Assembly (NCBI GenBank): GCA_934320655.1
Contig: CAKRFN010000029.1
Coordinates: forward strand, 1-18,744
Direction: 5' to 3'
Source of the DNA: an uncultured Eubacterium sp.
GTDB lineage: Bacteria; Bacillota; Clostridia; Lachnospirales; Lachnospiraceae
Length of the DNA stretch: 18,744 nt
This document shows, piece after piece, positions 5,440 through 13,283 of the stretch. Within the stretch, counting starts at the first letter, position 1, and each line of letters begins with the position of its first letter. Made by a program: the position numbers and the translations under genes. The notes below the pieces were generated by a model. The model did no database searches, had not been told where the DNA came from, and saw only the letters and a program-made list of their open reading frames with translations.

Positions 5440-7722
5440 TCAATCAATAATGATCACTTCGCCATCCCCGCTGCCATCATCCGGATTCTGTGGCGTATCC
5501 GGCTGATCCGGCTCCTCCGGTGTATCGGGCGTGTCCGGTGTATCCGGTTCGTCCACCTCACCCGGTATATCTACCGGCTCGTCAGGCGTATCCGGTGTGA
5601 CCGGTTCATCCACTTCACCCGGTATATCTATCGGTTTCTCCGGTTCCTGCGGCTCCTCCGGTTCGCCAGGTTCCTCAGGCTCCTCCTGCGGTTCTTCCGG
5701 CTCTGCTACATGAATACTGTCATTATAGCCGACATACGGCATAAAATCCAGTGGTTCCTTGCCTTCGTGTATTTTTTTCATAAAATCCTGCCAGATATGA
5801 CCCGGATAAGTCGATCCGGACAGATCGCTCATTTCCTTCGGCGTATCATAGCCGACCCAGATCGCCGTCGTGTAGTATCTCGTATAACCGCAGAACCAGC
5901 CGTCCTTGTGGTCGTTTGTCGTTCCGGTCTTGCCCGCGGACGGCATATCGCCCAGATCAAGTCCCCTCGCCGTACCACGTGTCATGACTCCGGTCAGAAT
6001 ATCGGTCATCATGCGCGACGCATTCTGCTCATAGACTGTTTTTCCTTCTGTTTGCGACTCATACAATATGTCACCGTTTGCATCCTCGATCCGCTCGATA
6101 CAGGTCGGTTCGCGGTAGACACCGTCGTTTTCGATCGTTGCGAAGCCGCTCGCCATCTCCACCGCAGACATACCGTAAGTAAATCCGCCAAGCGCTACGG
6201 CGGGCACTTCATCCCGCGCATCAATCTTGGAGAAATTCATATCTTTCAAATACTGAAGTCCGACCTTCGGGGTCAGCTCCTCCAACAGTTTCCATGCAAT
6301 CGTATTTTTCGACTGTTCAACTGCGTAGCGCAGCGTGATATTTCCGGAATAGGTTCCGCTCGCGTTCGACGGTCCACCCTCGAATTTCTGATCCTTTACG
6401 ATCGAATCCGGCGTATAACCGCGCTCTAACTGCGGTGTGTATACAATTAACGGCTTGATCGAGCTGCCCGGCTGACGGAAGCTCTGGTACGCACGGTTTA
6501 ATGTGTGTCCGGTAAAATCCTGACTTCTGCCGCCGACAATCGCCGTCACGTGACCGGTTTCATTGTCAATACATACGCCTGCGGACTGCAACTGGTAAAT
6601 GCCGTCCTCCGTCGTATCCGTGAATCCGCTTACACCCTCATCAATGGATGCCTGCAGCTCGCTCTGCGCATTCAGATCGATCGACGTATAGATCCGGTAG
6701 CCTCCGGTAAATAACGTTTTCTGGCAATCCGCATACATTTCATCGTATGCCTCGTCATAGGCATCCTTTTCCGCCTGATCCGCAAAATCATTGCGGAATT
6801 CGAATCCGTTCATTTCCATCAGCGCCCGTGTTGCGCAATAGTAGGTATAAGTCTCTACATAATCATATTTTTTGCGCTTCGGGCGGTTGAGTTTGAGCTC
6901 CTGCTGCGTTTGTTCATCATAAGTATCCTGTAAAATCTTGCCATCCTCATACATCTGCTTGAGGATACGGTTCCGCCTTGCGACCGCGTTGTCCGGATTT
7001 TCCACGGGGTCGTAAATAGTCGGATTGTTCGGGATACCGCACAGCATCGCCTGATCCGCCAGTGACAGCTCTGCCACGCCCTTATTGAAATATCCGCGCG
7101 CTGCTGCCTCAATGCCATAATATCCGTTGGCAAAATAAATATTGTTCAGATAAAACTCTAAAATCTGTTCCTTGCTGTATTTGCGCTCCAATCCGACCGC
7201 GATAAAGATCTCCTCGACCTTTCGCTCCCACGACTTTTCATTCGACAAAAAGACCGTCCGCGCGAGCTGCTGTGTAATCGTACTGCCGCCCTGTGTGATC
7301 TTCTGGTTTTTAATCATGGCAACTGCTGCCCGCACGATCGCCTTGAAATCCACACCACGGTGCTTATAAAATTTTTTGTCCTCGATACTGATGATCGCTC
7401 CCTTCACACCCTCGGGAATCTGGTCGAACGTCAGATAATAGCTGTCCTTCTCGCCCTTTACGACCGTAATCTCTTTTCCGTTCACATCGTAGACCACACT
7501 GGTCTGCGAAGCACGGAATGTATCAATGGTCGAGTTGCTGACCAGCGAATCCGCGTCCGCTTTGAGCTGGTTGATCTTTTTGGCATAACCGCCGAAAAAG
7601 TAGAGCGCCAGCGCGCCCAGAATGAGCGTAAGTAAAATAATCTGCGAGATCAATATGACCTTCAGCCTTGTCCTGCTGCGTTTTTTATGTTTTTTCTGAT
7701 TCTGGTTCTGATTTTTTTCCAT
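5440..7722 (-). CDS. pbp1A: class A penicillin-binding protein (PBP1A-type)
   Basis: The 760-residue bifunctional peptidoglycan synthase has a basic N-terminus and a membrane anchor at about 20-43. The glycosyltransferase (GT51) domain has ISIEDKKFYKHRGVD with catalytic Glu114 and GGSTITQQLAR at 145-155. The transpeptidase has Ser420-x-x-Lys423 (GSSIKP), SKN at 471-473 and KTGT at 598-601. It polymerises and crosslinks glycan strands outside the membrane. Residues from about 674 to the end form a Pro/Glu/Asp-rich tail with a repeated PVDIPGEVDEP-type unit. The ATG has only a distant GAGGGG (14 bases away) lying in the arm of a long hairpin. The next gene downstream is glcK. Confidence 0.96.
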   Translation of the reverse strand: MEKNQNQNQKKHKKRSRTRLKVILISQIILLTLILGALALYFFGGYAKKINQLKADADSLVSNSTIDTFRASQTSVVYDVNGKEITVVKGEKDSYYLTFDQIPEGVKGAIISIEDKKFYKHRGVDFKAIVRAAVAMIKNQKITQGGSTITQQLARTVFLSNEKSWERKVEEIFIAVGLERKYSKEQILEFYLNNIYFANGYYGIEAAARGYFNKGVAELSLADQAMLCGIPNNPTIYDPVENPDNAVARRNRILKQMYEDGKILQDTYDEQTQQELKLNRPKRKKYDYVETYTYYCATRALMEMNGFEFRNDFADQAEKDAYDEAYDEMYADCQKTLFTGGYRIYTSIDLNAQSELQASIDEGVSGFTDTTEDGIYQLQSAGVCIDNETGHVTAIVGGRSQDFTGHTLNRAYQSFRQPGSSIKPLIVYTPQLERGYTPDSIVKDQKFEGGPSNASGTYSGNITLRYAVEQSKNTIAWKLLEELTPKVGLQYLKDMNFSKIDARDEVPAVALGGFTYGMSAVEMASGFATIENDGVYREPTCIERIEDANGDILYESQTEGKTVYEQNASRMMTDILTGVMTRGTARGLDLGDMPSAGKTGTTNDHKDGWFCGYTRYYTTAIWVGYDTPKEMSDLSGSTYPGHIWQDFMKKIHEGKEPLDFMPYVGYNDSIHVAEPEEPQEEPEEPGEPEEPQEPEKPIDIPGEVDEPVTPDTPDEPVDIPGEVDEPDTPDTPDTPEEPDQPDTPQNPDDGSGDGEVIIID
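5525..5650 (-). repeat. imperfect internal repeat encoding the acidic Pro-rich tail of PBP1A
   Basis: Two units encoding PIDIPGEVDEPVTPDTP and PVDIPGEVDEPDTPDTP lie about 54 bases apart. They are flanked by shorter TPD and EEP-like triplet repeats. The tail is low-complexity and acidic and is likely to vary in length between strains. Confidence 0.75.
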
Positions 7723-7736
7723 AATAATTAAGAAAG

Positions 7737-7805
7737 CCCCTCTTCCTTCATTTTATCGTTCCTATTATACTTACTTATACGATAAAATGAAAGTCCAAAG
7801 AGGGG
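7737..7805 (-). promoter_or_regulatory. long imperfect hairpin between spoVT and pbp1A, with a -10 box in its loop
   Basis: Outer arms of 8 bp (7737-7744 with 7798-7805) and inner arms of 13 bp (7747-7759 with 7779-7791) pair, leaving a 2-by-6-base internal loop and a 19-base apical loop. In the minus-strand sense, the apical loop holds TATAAT (7764-7769). The 3' arm contains the GAAGAGGGG ribosome binding stretch of pbp1A, and T-rich sequence follows. It can therefore act as the spoVT terminator and as a read-through block, while pbp1A starts from inside the loop. No good -35 box is visible for this -10. Confidence 0.6.
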
Positions 7806-7833
7806 TTTTGTTAAAAAAGAGTCGCGAGTGACC

Positions 7834-8382
7834 CTACTGCTCCATCTGCTTTCCCAGAAAGCCCGCCGCGATGAGCACCAGCTGGTTCTCGGTCTCTCCC
7901 ATGCGGCTTTTGTCGTTTTTGTCATAGAGAATGACCGCACCGATCGCATCTCCCTCACAGATGATCGTGCTGATCGCCTGTGTCACGTAGGAGCCATTGT
8001 CATCCAGCGTGATCCGCATAAAATCATTCTCATCGCTGCTTGCAACCAGCGTACCGCGGTCCTCCATGAGCTGATCCAGCTCCCGGCTGATCGGCTTTCC
8101 TTCAAATTCGCGCTTTCCGGCACCGGATGCCGCGATCACATGATCCCTGTCCGTGATACATACGAGATGTCCGGTCGTCTGCGCCATCGCCTCCGCATAC
8201 TGCCCCGCAAATTGTCCGAGTTCCCCGATCGGCGAATATTTTTTAAGGATGATCTCTCCTTCCCGATCTGTAAATATCTCTAAGGGATCGCCTTCTCGAA
8301 TGCGCAGCGTCCTGCGGATCTCTTTCGGTACAACGACTCTTCCCAGATCATCGATACGGCGTACTATTCCTGTGGCTTTCAT
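7834..8382 (-). CDS. spoVT: stage V sporulation protein T, AbrB-type regulator
   Basis: The 182-residue transcription factor has a swapped-hairpin AbrB DNA-binding domain at 1-50 (TGIVRRIDDLGRVVVPKEIRR) and a GAF-like domain at about 56-178, the architecture and length of B. subtilis SpoVT (178 residues). SpoVT fine-tunes sigma-G-dependent genes in the forespore. ATG 8382 has AGGAGG about 11 bases upstream. A sigma-G-type promoter precedes it. A long hairpin follows its stop codon. Confidence 0.95.
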   Translation of the reverse strand: MKATGIVRRIDDLGRVVVPKEIRRTLRIREGDPLEIFTDREGEIILKKYSPIGELGQFAGQYAEAMAQTTGHLVCITDRDHVIAASGAGKREFEGKPISRELDQLMEDRGTLVASSDENDFMRITLDDNGSYVTQAISTIICEGDAIGAVILYDKNDKSRMGETENQLVLIAAGFLGKQMEQ

Positions 8383-8425
8383 ATCTTAGCATTCCTCCTG
8401 CTTTCCATATTGTGTACTATATGGC

Positions 8426-8454
8426 TAGTATGTGGAAAAAGCGGTGGATTATTC
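8426..8454 (-). promoter_or_regulatory. spoVT: putative sigma-G promoter of spoVT
   Basis: On the minus strand GAATA (8450-8454) is followed after 17 bases by CATACTA (8426-8432). This fits the known sigma-G pattern GHATR and CATnHTA with spacing close to 18. The position, about 45 bases before the spoVT ATG, and the known sigma-G control of spoVT in B. subtilis support it. The -35 directly adjoins the stop codon of the kinase gene. Confidence 0.65.
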
Positions 8455-10512
8455 TTGCTGTGTACAACATCTCGCAATCTCTGCAACGACACGCTCCATC
8501 TGCAACGGCTTGGATAAATGTGCATTCATGCCTGCCGCCAGACAGCGTTTGACATCTTCTTCAAATGCATTGGCAGTCATCGCTATAATCGGGATCGCTG
8601 CCGTGTCATTGTCAAATGCACGGATACATCCGGTCGCCTCATAGCCGTCCATATACGGCATCTGTATATCCATGAGTACGAGATCATAATAGTGTTCCGG
8701 TTTCTCCTGCAGCATCTGGACACACTCTTTTCCGTTCGCCGCCCGCTCTACCGAAAATCCATATTCCTCCAGAACCGTAAGTGTGATCTCCGCATTCAGA
8801 TCATTGTCCTCAGCGACCAGTATCCGTATGTCCTTTGCCTGCTGTATATCAGCCTGCATCAACTCCGGCTCCGCATCAGGTGTCGCCTTTGTCTCAGCGA
8901 TCGGAAATGTCAGTTCGACCACAAATGTCGTTCCTTTTCCGACCTCACTCTCTACAGAAATAGTCCCACCCATCAGGTCTACGAGCGCCTTTACGATCGG
9001 CAGTCCGAGTCCGGTTCCGATTACTTCTGCCTCGGTACTTGTGCGCTCGCGCGTGAACTCCTCAAACATATGTGGCAGATAGTCCTCGCTCATGCCGACA
9101 CCGGTATCCGATACCTGCACACGATAGGATGCCTGCCCCGGCGTGTCGCACGCAAGCTCTGTGATATCTATGGACACTTTTCCACCGGGCGGCGTATATT
9201 TCACCGCATTACTCACAATATTTAAAAAGATCTGTCGCACCTTTGTGACATCACAGACGACATTTTCATGTTCGATATGCAGCTCATAGCTGCTATGTAA
9301 CTGCTTTGCCTCCAGCGTAGACACAAATACATCATGGAGCGATTTTATCAGCTCCGGAAGATTCTGGTCTGCCGTCTGCAACGTTTCCTCACCGCTCTCA
9401 ATCCGCGCCGTCTCAAGCACATGGTTGATGATCGACAATAAAAATTCACTGGAATTTTTGATCTTTCCGATATAATCACTCACTTTTTCCCGATCATCGA
9501 TATGTCGTTCAAGTAGATTTGAAAATCCGATGATTGCATTCATTGGTGTGCGGATGTCATGACTCATATTGAATAAAAAACGGGTTTTTGCCTCGTTTGC
9601 CGCCCGCTCTTTCTTCGCAGACAACTCGATTTCCTCCGCATAGATCGCCTCCTTGTAGCGCCTGAGCGCAAACTGCCAGTATACCACTGCCATCAATGCA
9701 GCGACGATCATAGATAGCATACTTTTTCCGAATAGCAGGACTCTCGCATACCAGCCCCCTTTCGGTATAATCTCAACATACCAACGATCGTTCGGCACAT
9801 CACAAGCGACCTCCAACGCATCTGATGAAGCCGGTTGATCACACTGTGCGAGGATGATCCGTTCACCAGTCGAGAGATCCTTCTTCCAGATCTGATAGTG
9901 GTAGGATGTCCGCTCCAGACTTTCCAGCCCCAGTTCCTCGATAAACCGGCTCCAGTCAAGCACCAGAATGGAGAAACCCCAGAACTGCTGGTTGCCATTC
10001 TCATCGCTCAGATAGATCGGATCAAAGAGCAGCGCCCCTTTTCCTCCCTGTATGAGTTCAAACGGTCCGGCAATCGTATATTCGCCGCTCTGTCTCGCCA
10101 GATAAGCACGCGCCTTGCGCTCCTCATTCTCAAACACATTCAGACCGATCGCCTGTCTGTTGCGCTCCAGCGGATATACCTGTGTGACAATGCCATCCGG
10201 TGCCAGTTCAATCGCCTGCAGCACCCGTGTATCATCCTGCATGATAGATGCCAGTTGTGCAAACTGCGCATCATCTAAAAAATAGCCTTTTTCTATCATG
10301 CGTTTAAGCAGATCAGATTTTGCCAGATATTTATTGAGTTGGGACTCGATCCGGCGCATCGTTACCTCAGCCGTATAAGCAGCTTTATATTGTTCTTCCT
10401 TTTTATGATTCCATATCTGTACGTGTGCAAAGCTATTTATGATGATAAACACAACGACAAACACGATCACAGTCTTGATTTTCATTGATTTCAGGCTTTT
10501 TTTACTTTTCAT
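8449..10512 (-). CDS. CHASE-type hybrid sensor histidine kinase with receiver domain
   Basis: The 687-residue membrane kinase has one helix at about 13-31, an extracytoplasmic CHASE-like sensor at about 35-255, and a second helix at about 257-283. HisKA follows with phosphoacceptor His318 in FNMSHDIRTPMNAIIGF. The ATP-binding domain has an N box (NIVSNAVKYTP, 431-441), G1 DTGVGM (469-474) and G2 GTGLGL (499-504). The C-terminal receiver has acidic Glu568/Asp569, phosphoacceptor Asp615 (LMDIQMP), Thr646 and Lys668. No output regulator or Hpt protein is encoded nearby. GGGAG lies six bases before the ATG. It is the last gene of a run after an AEC permease and a 149-aa protein. CHASE domains sense small molecules such as cytokinin-like ligands or peptides; the ligand here is unknown. 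Confidence 0.95.
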   Translation of the reverse strand: MKSKKSLKSMKIKTVIVFVVVFIIINSFAHVQIWNHKKEEQYKAAYTAEVTMRRIESQLNKYLAKSDLLKRMIEKGYFLDDAQFAQLASIMQDDTRVLQAIELAPDGIVTQVYPLERNRQAIGLNVFENEERKARAYLARQSGEYTIAGPFELIQGGKGALLFDPIYLSDENGNQQFWGFSILVLDWSRFIEELGLESLERTSYHYQIWKKDLSTGERIILAQCDQPASSDALEVACDVPNDRWYVEIIPKGGWYARVLLFGKSMLSMIVAALMAVVYWQFALRRYKEAIYAEEIELSAKKERAANEAKTRFLFNMSHDIRTPMNAIIGFSNLLERHIDDREKVSDYIGKIKNSSEFLLSIINHVLETARIESGEETLQTADQNLPELIKSLHDVFVSTLEAKQLHSSYELHIEHENVVCDVTKVRQIFLNIVSNAVKYTPPGGKVSIDITELACDTPGQASYRVQVSDTGVGMSEDYLPHMFEEFTRERTSTEAEVIGTGLGLPIVKALVDLMGGTISVESEVGKGTTFVVELTFPIAETKATPDAEPELMQADIQQAKDIRILVAEDNDLNAEITLTVLEEYGFSVERAANGKECVQMLQEKPEHYYDLVLMDIQMPYMDGYEATGCIRAFDNDTAAIPIIAMTANAFEEDVKRCLAAGMNAHLSKPLQMERVVAEIARCCTQQE

Positions 10513-10534
10513 ATGCCACTCCCGCTGCCTGCTA

Positions 10535-10984
10535 TCAGGACAAATTCATGAACCGCTCCCATTCCTGAGTATCTGCCGTGCCCTGAATCCGGATCGTATA
10601 GGAATGCTCTTCCCCGTCAATTCCGATCTCATAGGTTGTGCCCTCTTTTTTCAGCCCGTAGATCTCGGCGCCCTCCAACGCGCTGCAAAGCGCCGCATAC
10701 TCCTCCGGCTCCATGATGCGGTCAGCGATCTCCTGCTGCAAAATGCCATCCGCATTATAGATTTTGCAGCCCTCCTCGATCACCGCAAGCACCTGCGGCT
10801 CCACGATCCGGAGCATCAGCCCGTTCGTGCGCATCGTGCGTATATCCCGGTTCTTGCTGTTTTTCTCTAAGATCTTCACGTTATCCGCCACCAGATAACA
10901 GGAACCGATGCCGAAACGCAGCTCCGACACATAGCTCTCCGTAAAATCAAATGTCTCCAGTTCATTTTCTGTAAAAAATCCCAT
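10535..10984 (-). CDS. conserved-looking soluble protein of unknown function
   Basis: This 149-residue acidic protein has no signal peptide or membrane helix and resembles nothing I can name. It starts MGFFTENELETFDF, has a mixed alpha/beta middle, an EPEEYAALCSALE helix near 92-104, and a beta-like C-terminal third (TYEIGIDGEEHSYTIRI). ATG 10984 follows AAGGA by nine bases; the ATG six codons earlier has only a two-base gap from its nearest Shine-Dalgarno-like bases. The gene sits 26 bases after the AEC permease and 22 bases before the hybrid kinase, so it is probably co-transcribed with both. A role in that signalling unit is possible but unproven. Confidence 0.8.
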   Translation of the reverse strand: MGFFTENELETFDFTESYVSELRFGIGSCYLVADNVKILEKNSKNRDIRTMRTNGLMLRIVEPQVLAVIEEGCKIYNADGILQQEIADRIMEPEEYAALCSALEGAEIYGLKKEGTTYEIGIDGEEHSYTIRIQGTADTQEWERFMNLS

Positions 10985-11010
10985 CTGCTTTTGTCCTTTC
11001 ATTTATCCTA

Positions 11011-11961
11011 TTACAAAAATAATCCGACGATCGGTATCGTGAAGATCGATGCGAGCGTGCTCAGCACCGCACCCTTCATGCAATACGCGTCATCCGCTCC
11101 GCATTCCTTCGCAAACAGCCCGATAATGCTGCCGACCGGCATCGCCAGCTCGATAATAAACACGCCGAACACGACCGGATCAAAGCCCATATCCCGCATG
11201 AGCAGCGCGATAATGATCGGCAGTGCAACCATGCGCAGCAAAATAAACAGATACATCCGGACATCCTTCAAATAGCTGCGCAGATCCGCCTTTGCGATCG
11301 AGATACCGATCATCATCATCGACAGCGGAATCGTCGCATCTCCCATATAGCTGCACAGGGAAACGACCGGCTGCGGCAGACTTATTTTTGTGGCAAAAAT
11401 AATCAGCGCCAACAATGCTGCCACAACTCCCGGATTGACCATATTTCTGATCGTATCGGACAGCTTCGCCTTTTCCTGCTTCATCACATCATTTTTCTCA
11501 CAGGCAGCCCGCCGCGCCAGCGACATGCCATAAGTATAGACGAACAGGTTATAGATCAGGATATAAAGCGAAACATATACCACACCTTCGTTTCCATAAA
11601 GACTTCTGGCGACCGGAATCCCCATAAATCCGAGATTGGAAAACGTCGCCATCAATGTGTAAATGCTCTTGAGCTGTTTCGGCGGATGCAGTACCCACGC
11701 CAGAATCAGCCCAAACAAGATCGCGATCACATAATAGAGCAGTACAAGCTGCACATTTCCGATGATCTTATTGCTGCTGATCGTATCCGTATCTCCCAGC
11801 ACACCACTCACAATCAGCAGCGGATTGAAGATATTCACAACGACCTTTGAAATATTCGCCGAACCTTCCTCCCCGATCCATTGCTTTTTGTAAGCAAATG
11901 CACCCATGAGCATCATCGCCAGCAGTACCAGCATCTGTCCAAATATAATCCCTACATCCAT
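11011..11961 (-). CDS. AEC-family (auxin efflux carrier-like) permease
   Basis: The 316-residue inner-membrane protein has roughly ten helices arranged as two five-helix halves, as in the AEC (Mem_trans) family, and carries the typical NIFNPLLIVSGVL segment near 43-55. Bacterial members export or import small organic acids such as malate or malonate; the substrate is not evident. AAGGAG lies nine bases before ATG 11961. The 86-base gap upstream lacks a terminator but holds an 11-base palindrome GCGAATTTCGC and weak promoter-like boxes. The gene may have its own promoter or be read through from the ATPase operon. The 149-aa protein and hybrid kinase follow. Confidence 0.92.
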   Translation of the reverse strand: MDVGIIFGQMLVLLAMMLMGAFAYKKQWIGEEGSANISKVVVNIFNPLLIVSGVLGDTDTISSNKIIGNVQLVLLYYVIAILFGLILAWVLHPPKQLKSIYTLMATFSNLGFMGIPVARSLYGNEGVVYVSLYILIYNLFVYTYGMSLARRAACEKNDVMKQEKAKLSDTIRNMVNPGVVAALLALIIFATKISLPQPVVSLCSYMGDATIPLSMMMIGISIAKADLRSYLKDVRMYLFILLRMVALPIIIALLMRDMGFDPVVFGVFIIELAMPVGSIIGLFAKECGADDAYCMKGAVLSTLASIFTIPIVGLFL

Positions 11962-12047
11962 GTTCCTATACTCCTTTTGTCGCGTTTTCCCTGTATGTGC
12001 GACTGTTCTTTAGCAATTCCCTGCGAAATTCGCAATCGTTCAATTAT

Positions 12048-13283
12048 TTAATCTTGTTTCAATTCCTGCAATATTTTCCTTCTACGACCGCCTCCGAGGA
12101 GCAACTCATTATATTTCATATACTTCGACTGCGGATTCATCGCCAGAAAGACTGCTGCCTCCTTATACATCGTCAGCCCTGTCACAAACAGCAGCATCTC
12201 CTGCGAGCCGTCCGCCCCAAACGCATCCTCCAGAAAATCAAAGGCATGTCCCATCGCAGCTGCCAACGCCTCACTCTGCGGCGTTCCGGTAAATGTCTTT
12301 TCCTCAAACATGCGGTCCAACGGCTCTTTCAGCGCATCGAGCAGCAGATTGACCACGGCGACGCGCTCATCGAATCCGGCTTTTAATAACCGCTCATAGA
12401 CCGCCGGCTGCGCATTTCCGCGCAAAATCTCATGGATGCCGTAATCATCCCTGTACTTCCGGTACAGATCATAGTATGCCGCAAAATCCTCAGCCACATC
12501 CGGCAGACGCAGATATTCGCGGACAACCTCCTCTGTGACCGGAATGTCCAGCTCCTCATAGACCTGCATCAGTGCGCTCAGATCCTCCCAGCCGCGCGCC
12601 GTCACATAGCGCAGACCGTCCACATCCGTCTCAATTCTGTAAAAATTGTTTTTACGTAGCTGCAAATAGCTGGTAATTACCCCGTGTATATGTTTATCAG
12701 CGGCATAATTCAGCCATATATCCAGCTCTGCCTCTACTTCTATCAGACGGACACGATCCAGCGTCACCATATCAAAGCTTCGCACGGAGCGATTGTACTC
12801 CGGCGGATTGCCCGCCGCCACGATGATCCATCCCTGCGGCACGGCGCGGTTGCCAAACGTCTTGCACTGTAAAAACTGCAGCATCGCAGGTGTCAATGTC
12901 TCCGATACGCAGTTGATCTCATCAATAAACAGGATGCCCTCTTTTTTCCCTTCATCCCTGATACAGCGGTAGACGCTCGCAATAATCTCGCTCATTGTAT
13001 ACTCTGTCACGGAATAGGTCTGTCCCTCGTAGGTTTCCTCGCAGATCAGCGGCAGTCCGACCGCGCTCTGTCTCGTGTGATGCGTGATCGTATACGCGAC
13101 CAGTCCCACACCGCACTCCTGTGCGACCTGCTCCATGATCTGGGTTTTTCCAATGCCCGGAGGTCCCATCAATAAAACCGGACGCTGCCGGATCGCCGGA
13201 ATCCGGTAATTGCCCTTGTCATCCTTTTTCAGATACGCCTGCACAGTATGCCTGATTTCTTCCTTTGCCTGTGCGATATTCAT
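12048..13283 (-). CDS. MoxR-like AAA+ ATPase
   Basis: The 411-residue cytoplasmic ATPase has Walker A GPPGIGKT at 40-47, Walker B ILFIDE at 117-122, sensor 1 in VAAGNPPEYN (Asn159) and candidate arginine fingers at 168 and 177. A long helical C-terminal region follows. MoxR-type ATPases pair with VWA proteins to remodel or activate a client, and here the VWA partner overlaps its start by ATGA. AGGAGG lies 10 bases upstream of ATG 13283. It is the last gene of the LRR-VWA-ATPase set and has no terminator before the AEC permease 86 bases on. The client is not known. Confidence 0.93.
   Translation of the reverse strand: MNIAQAKEEIRHTVQAYLKKDDKGNYRIPAIRQRPVLLMGPPGIGKTQIMEQVAQECGVGLVAYTITHHTRQSAVGLPLICEETYEGQTYSVTEYTMSEIIASVYRCIRDEGKKEGILFIDEINCVSETLTPAMLQFLQCKTFGNRAVPQGWIIVAAGNPPEYNRSVRSFDMVTLDRVRLIEVEAELDIWLNYAADKHIHGVITSYLQLRKNNFYRIETDVDGLRYVTARGWEDLSALMQVYEELDIPVTEEVVREYLRLPDVAEDFAAYYDLYRKYRDDYGIHEILRGNAQPAVYERLLKAGFDERVAVVNLLLDALKEPLDRMFEEKTFTGTPQSEALAAAMGHAFDFLEDAFGADGSQEMLLFVTGLTMYKEAAVFLAMNPQSKYMKYNELLLGGGRRRKILQELKQD

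Noticed and set aside
5293..6429. 378-codon open frame on the plus strand
   Set aside because: It is antisense to the glucokinase 5' end and the penicillin-binding protein; the runs of Arg/Phe/Leu come from reading its Pro/Glu-rich tail backwards.
8518..9225. 235-codon plus-strand frame inside the hybrid kinase
   Set aside because: It is antisense to conserved kinase and receiver motifs, with no start signals of its own.
11962..12047. Promoter-like boxes and an 11-base palindrome before the AEC permease
   Set aside because: The -35/-10 matches are weak and ambiguous, so no separate promoter is called.
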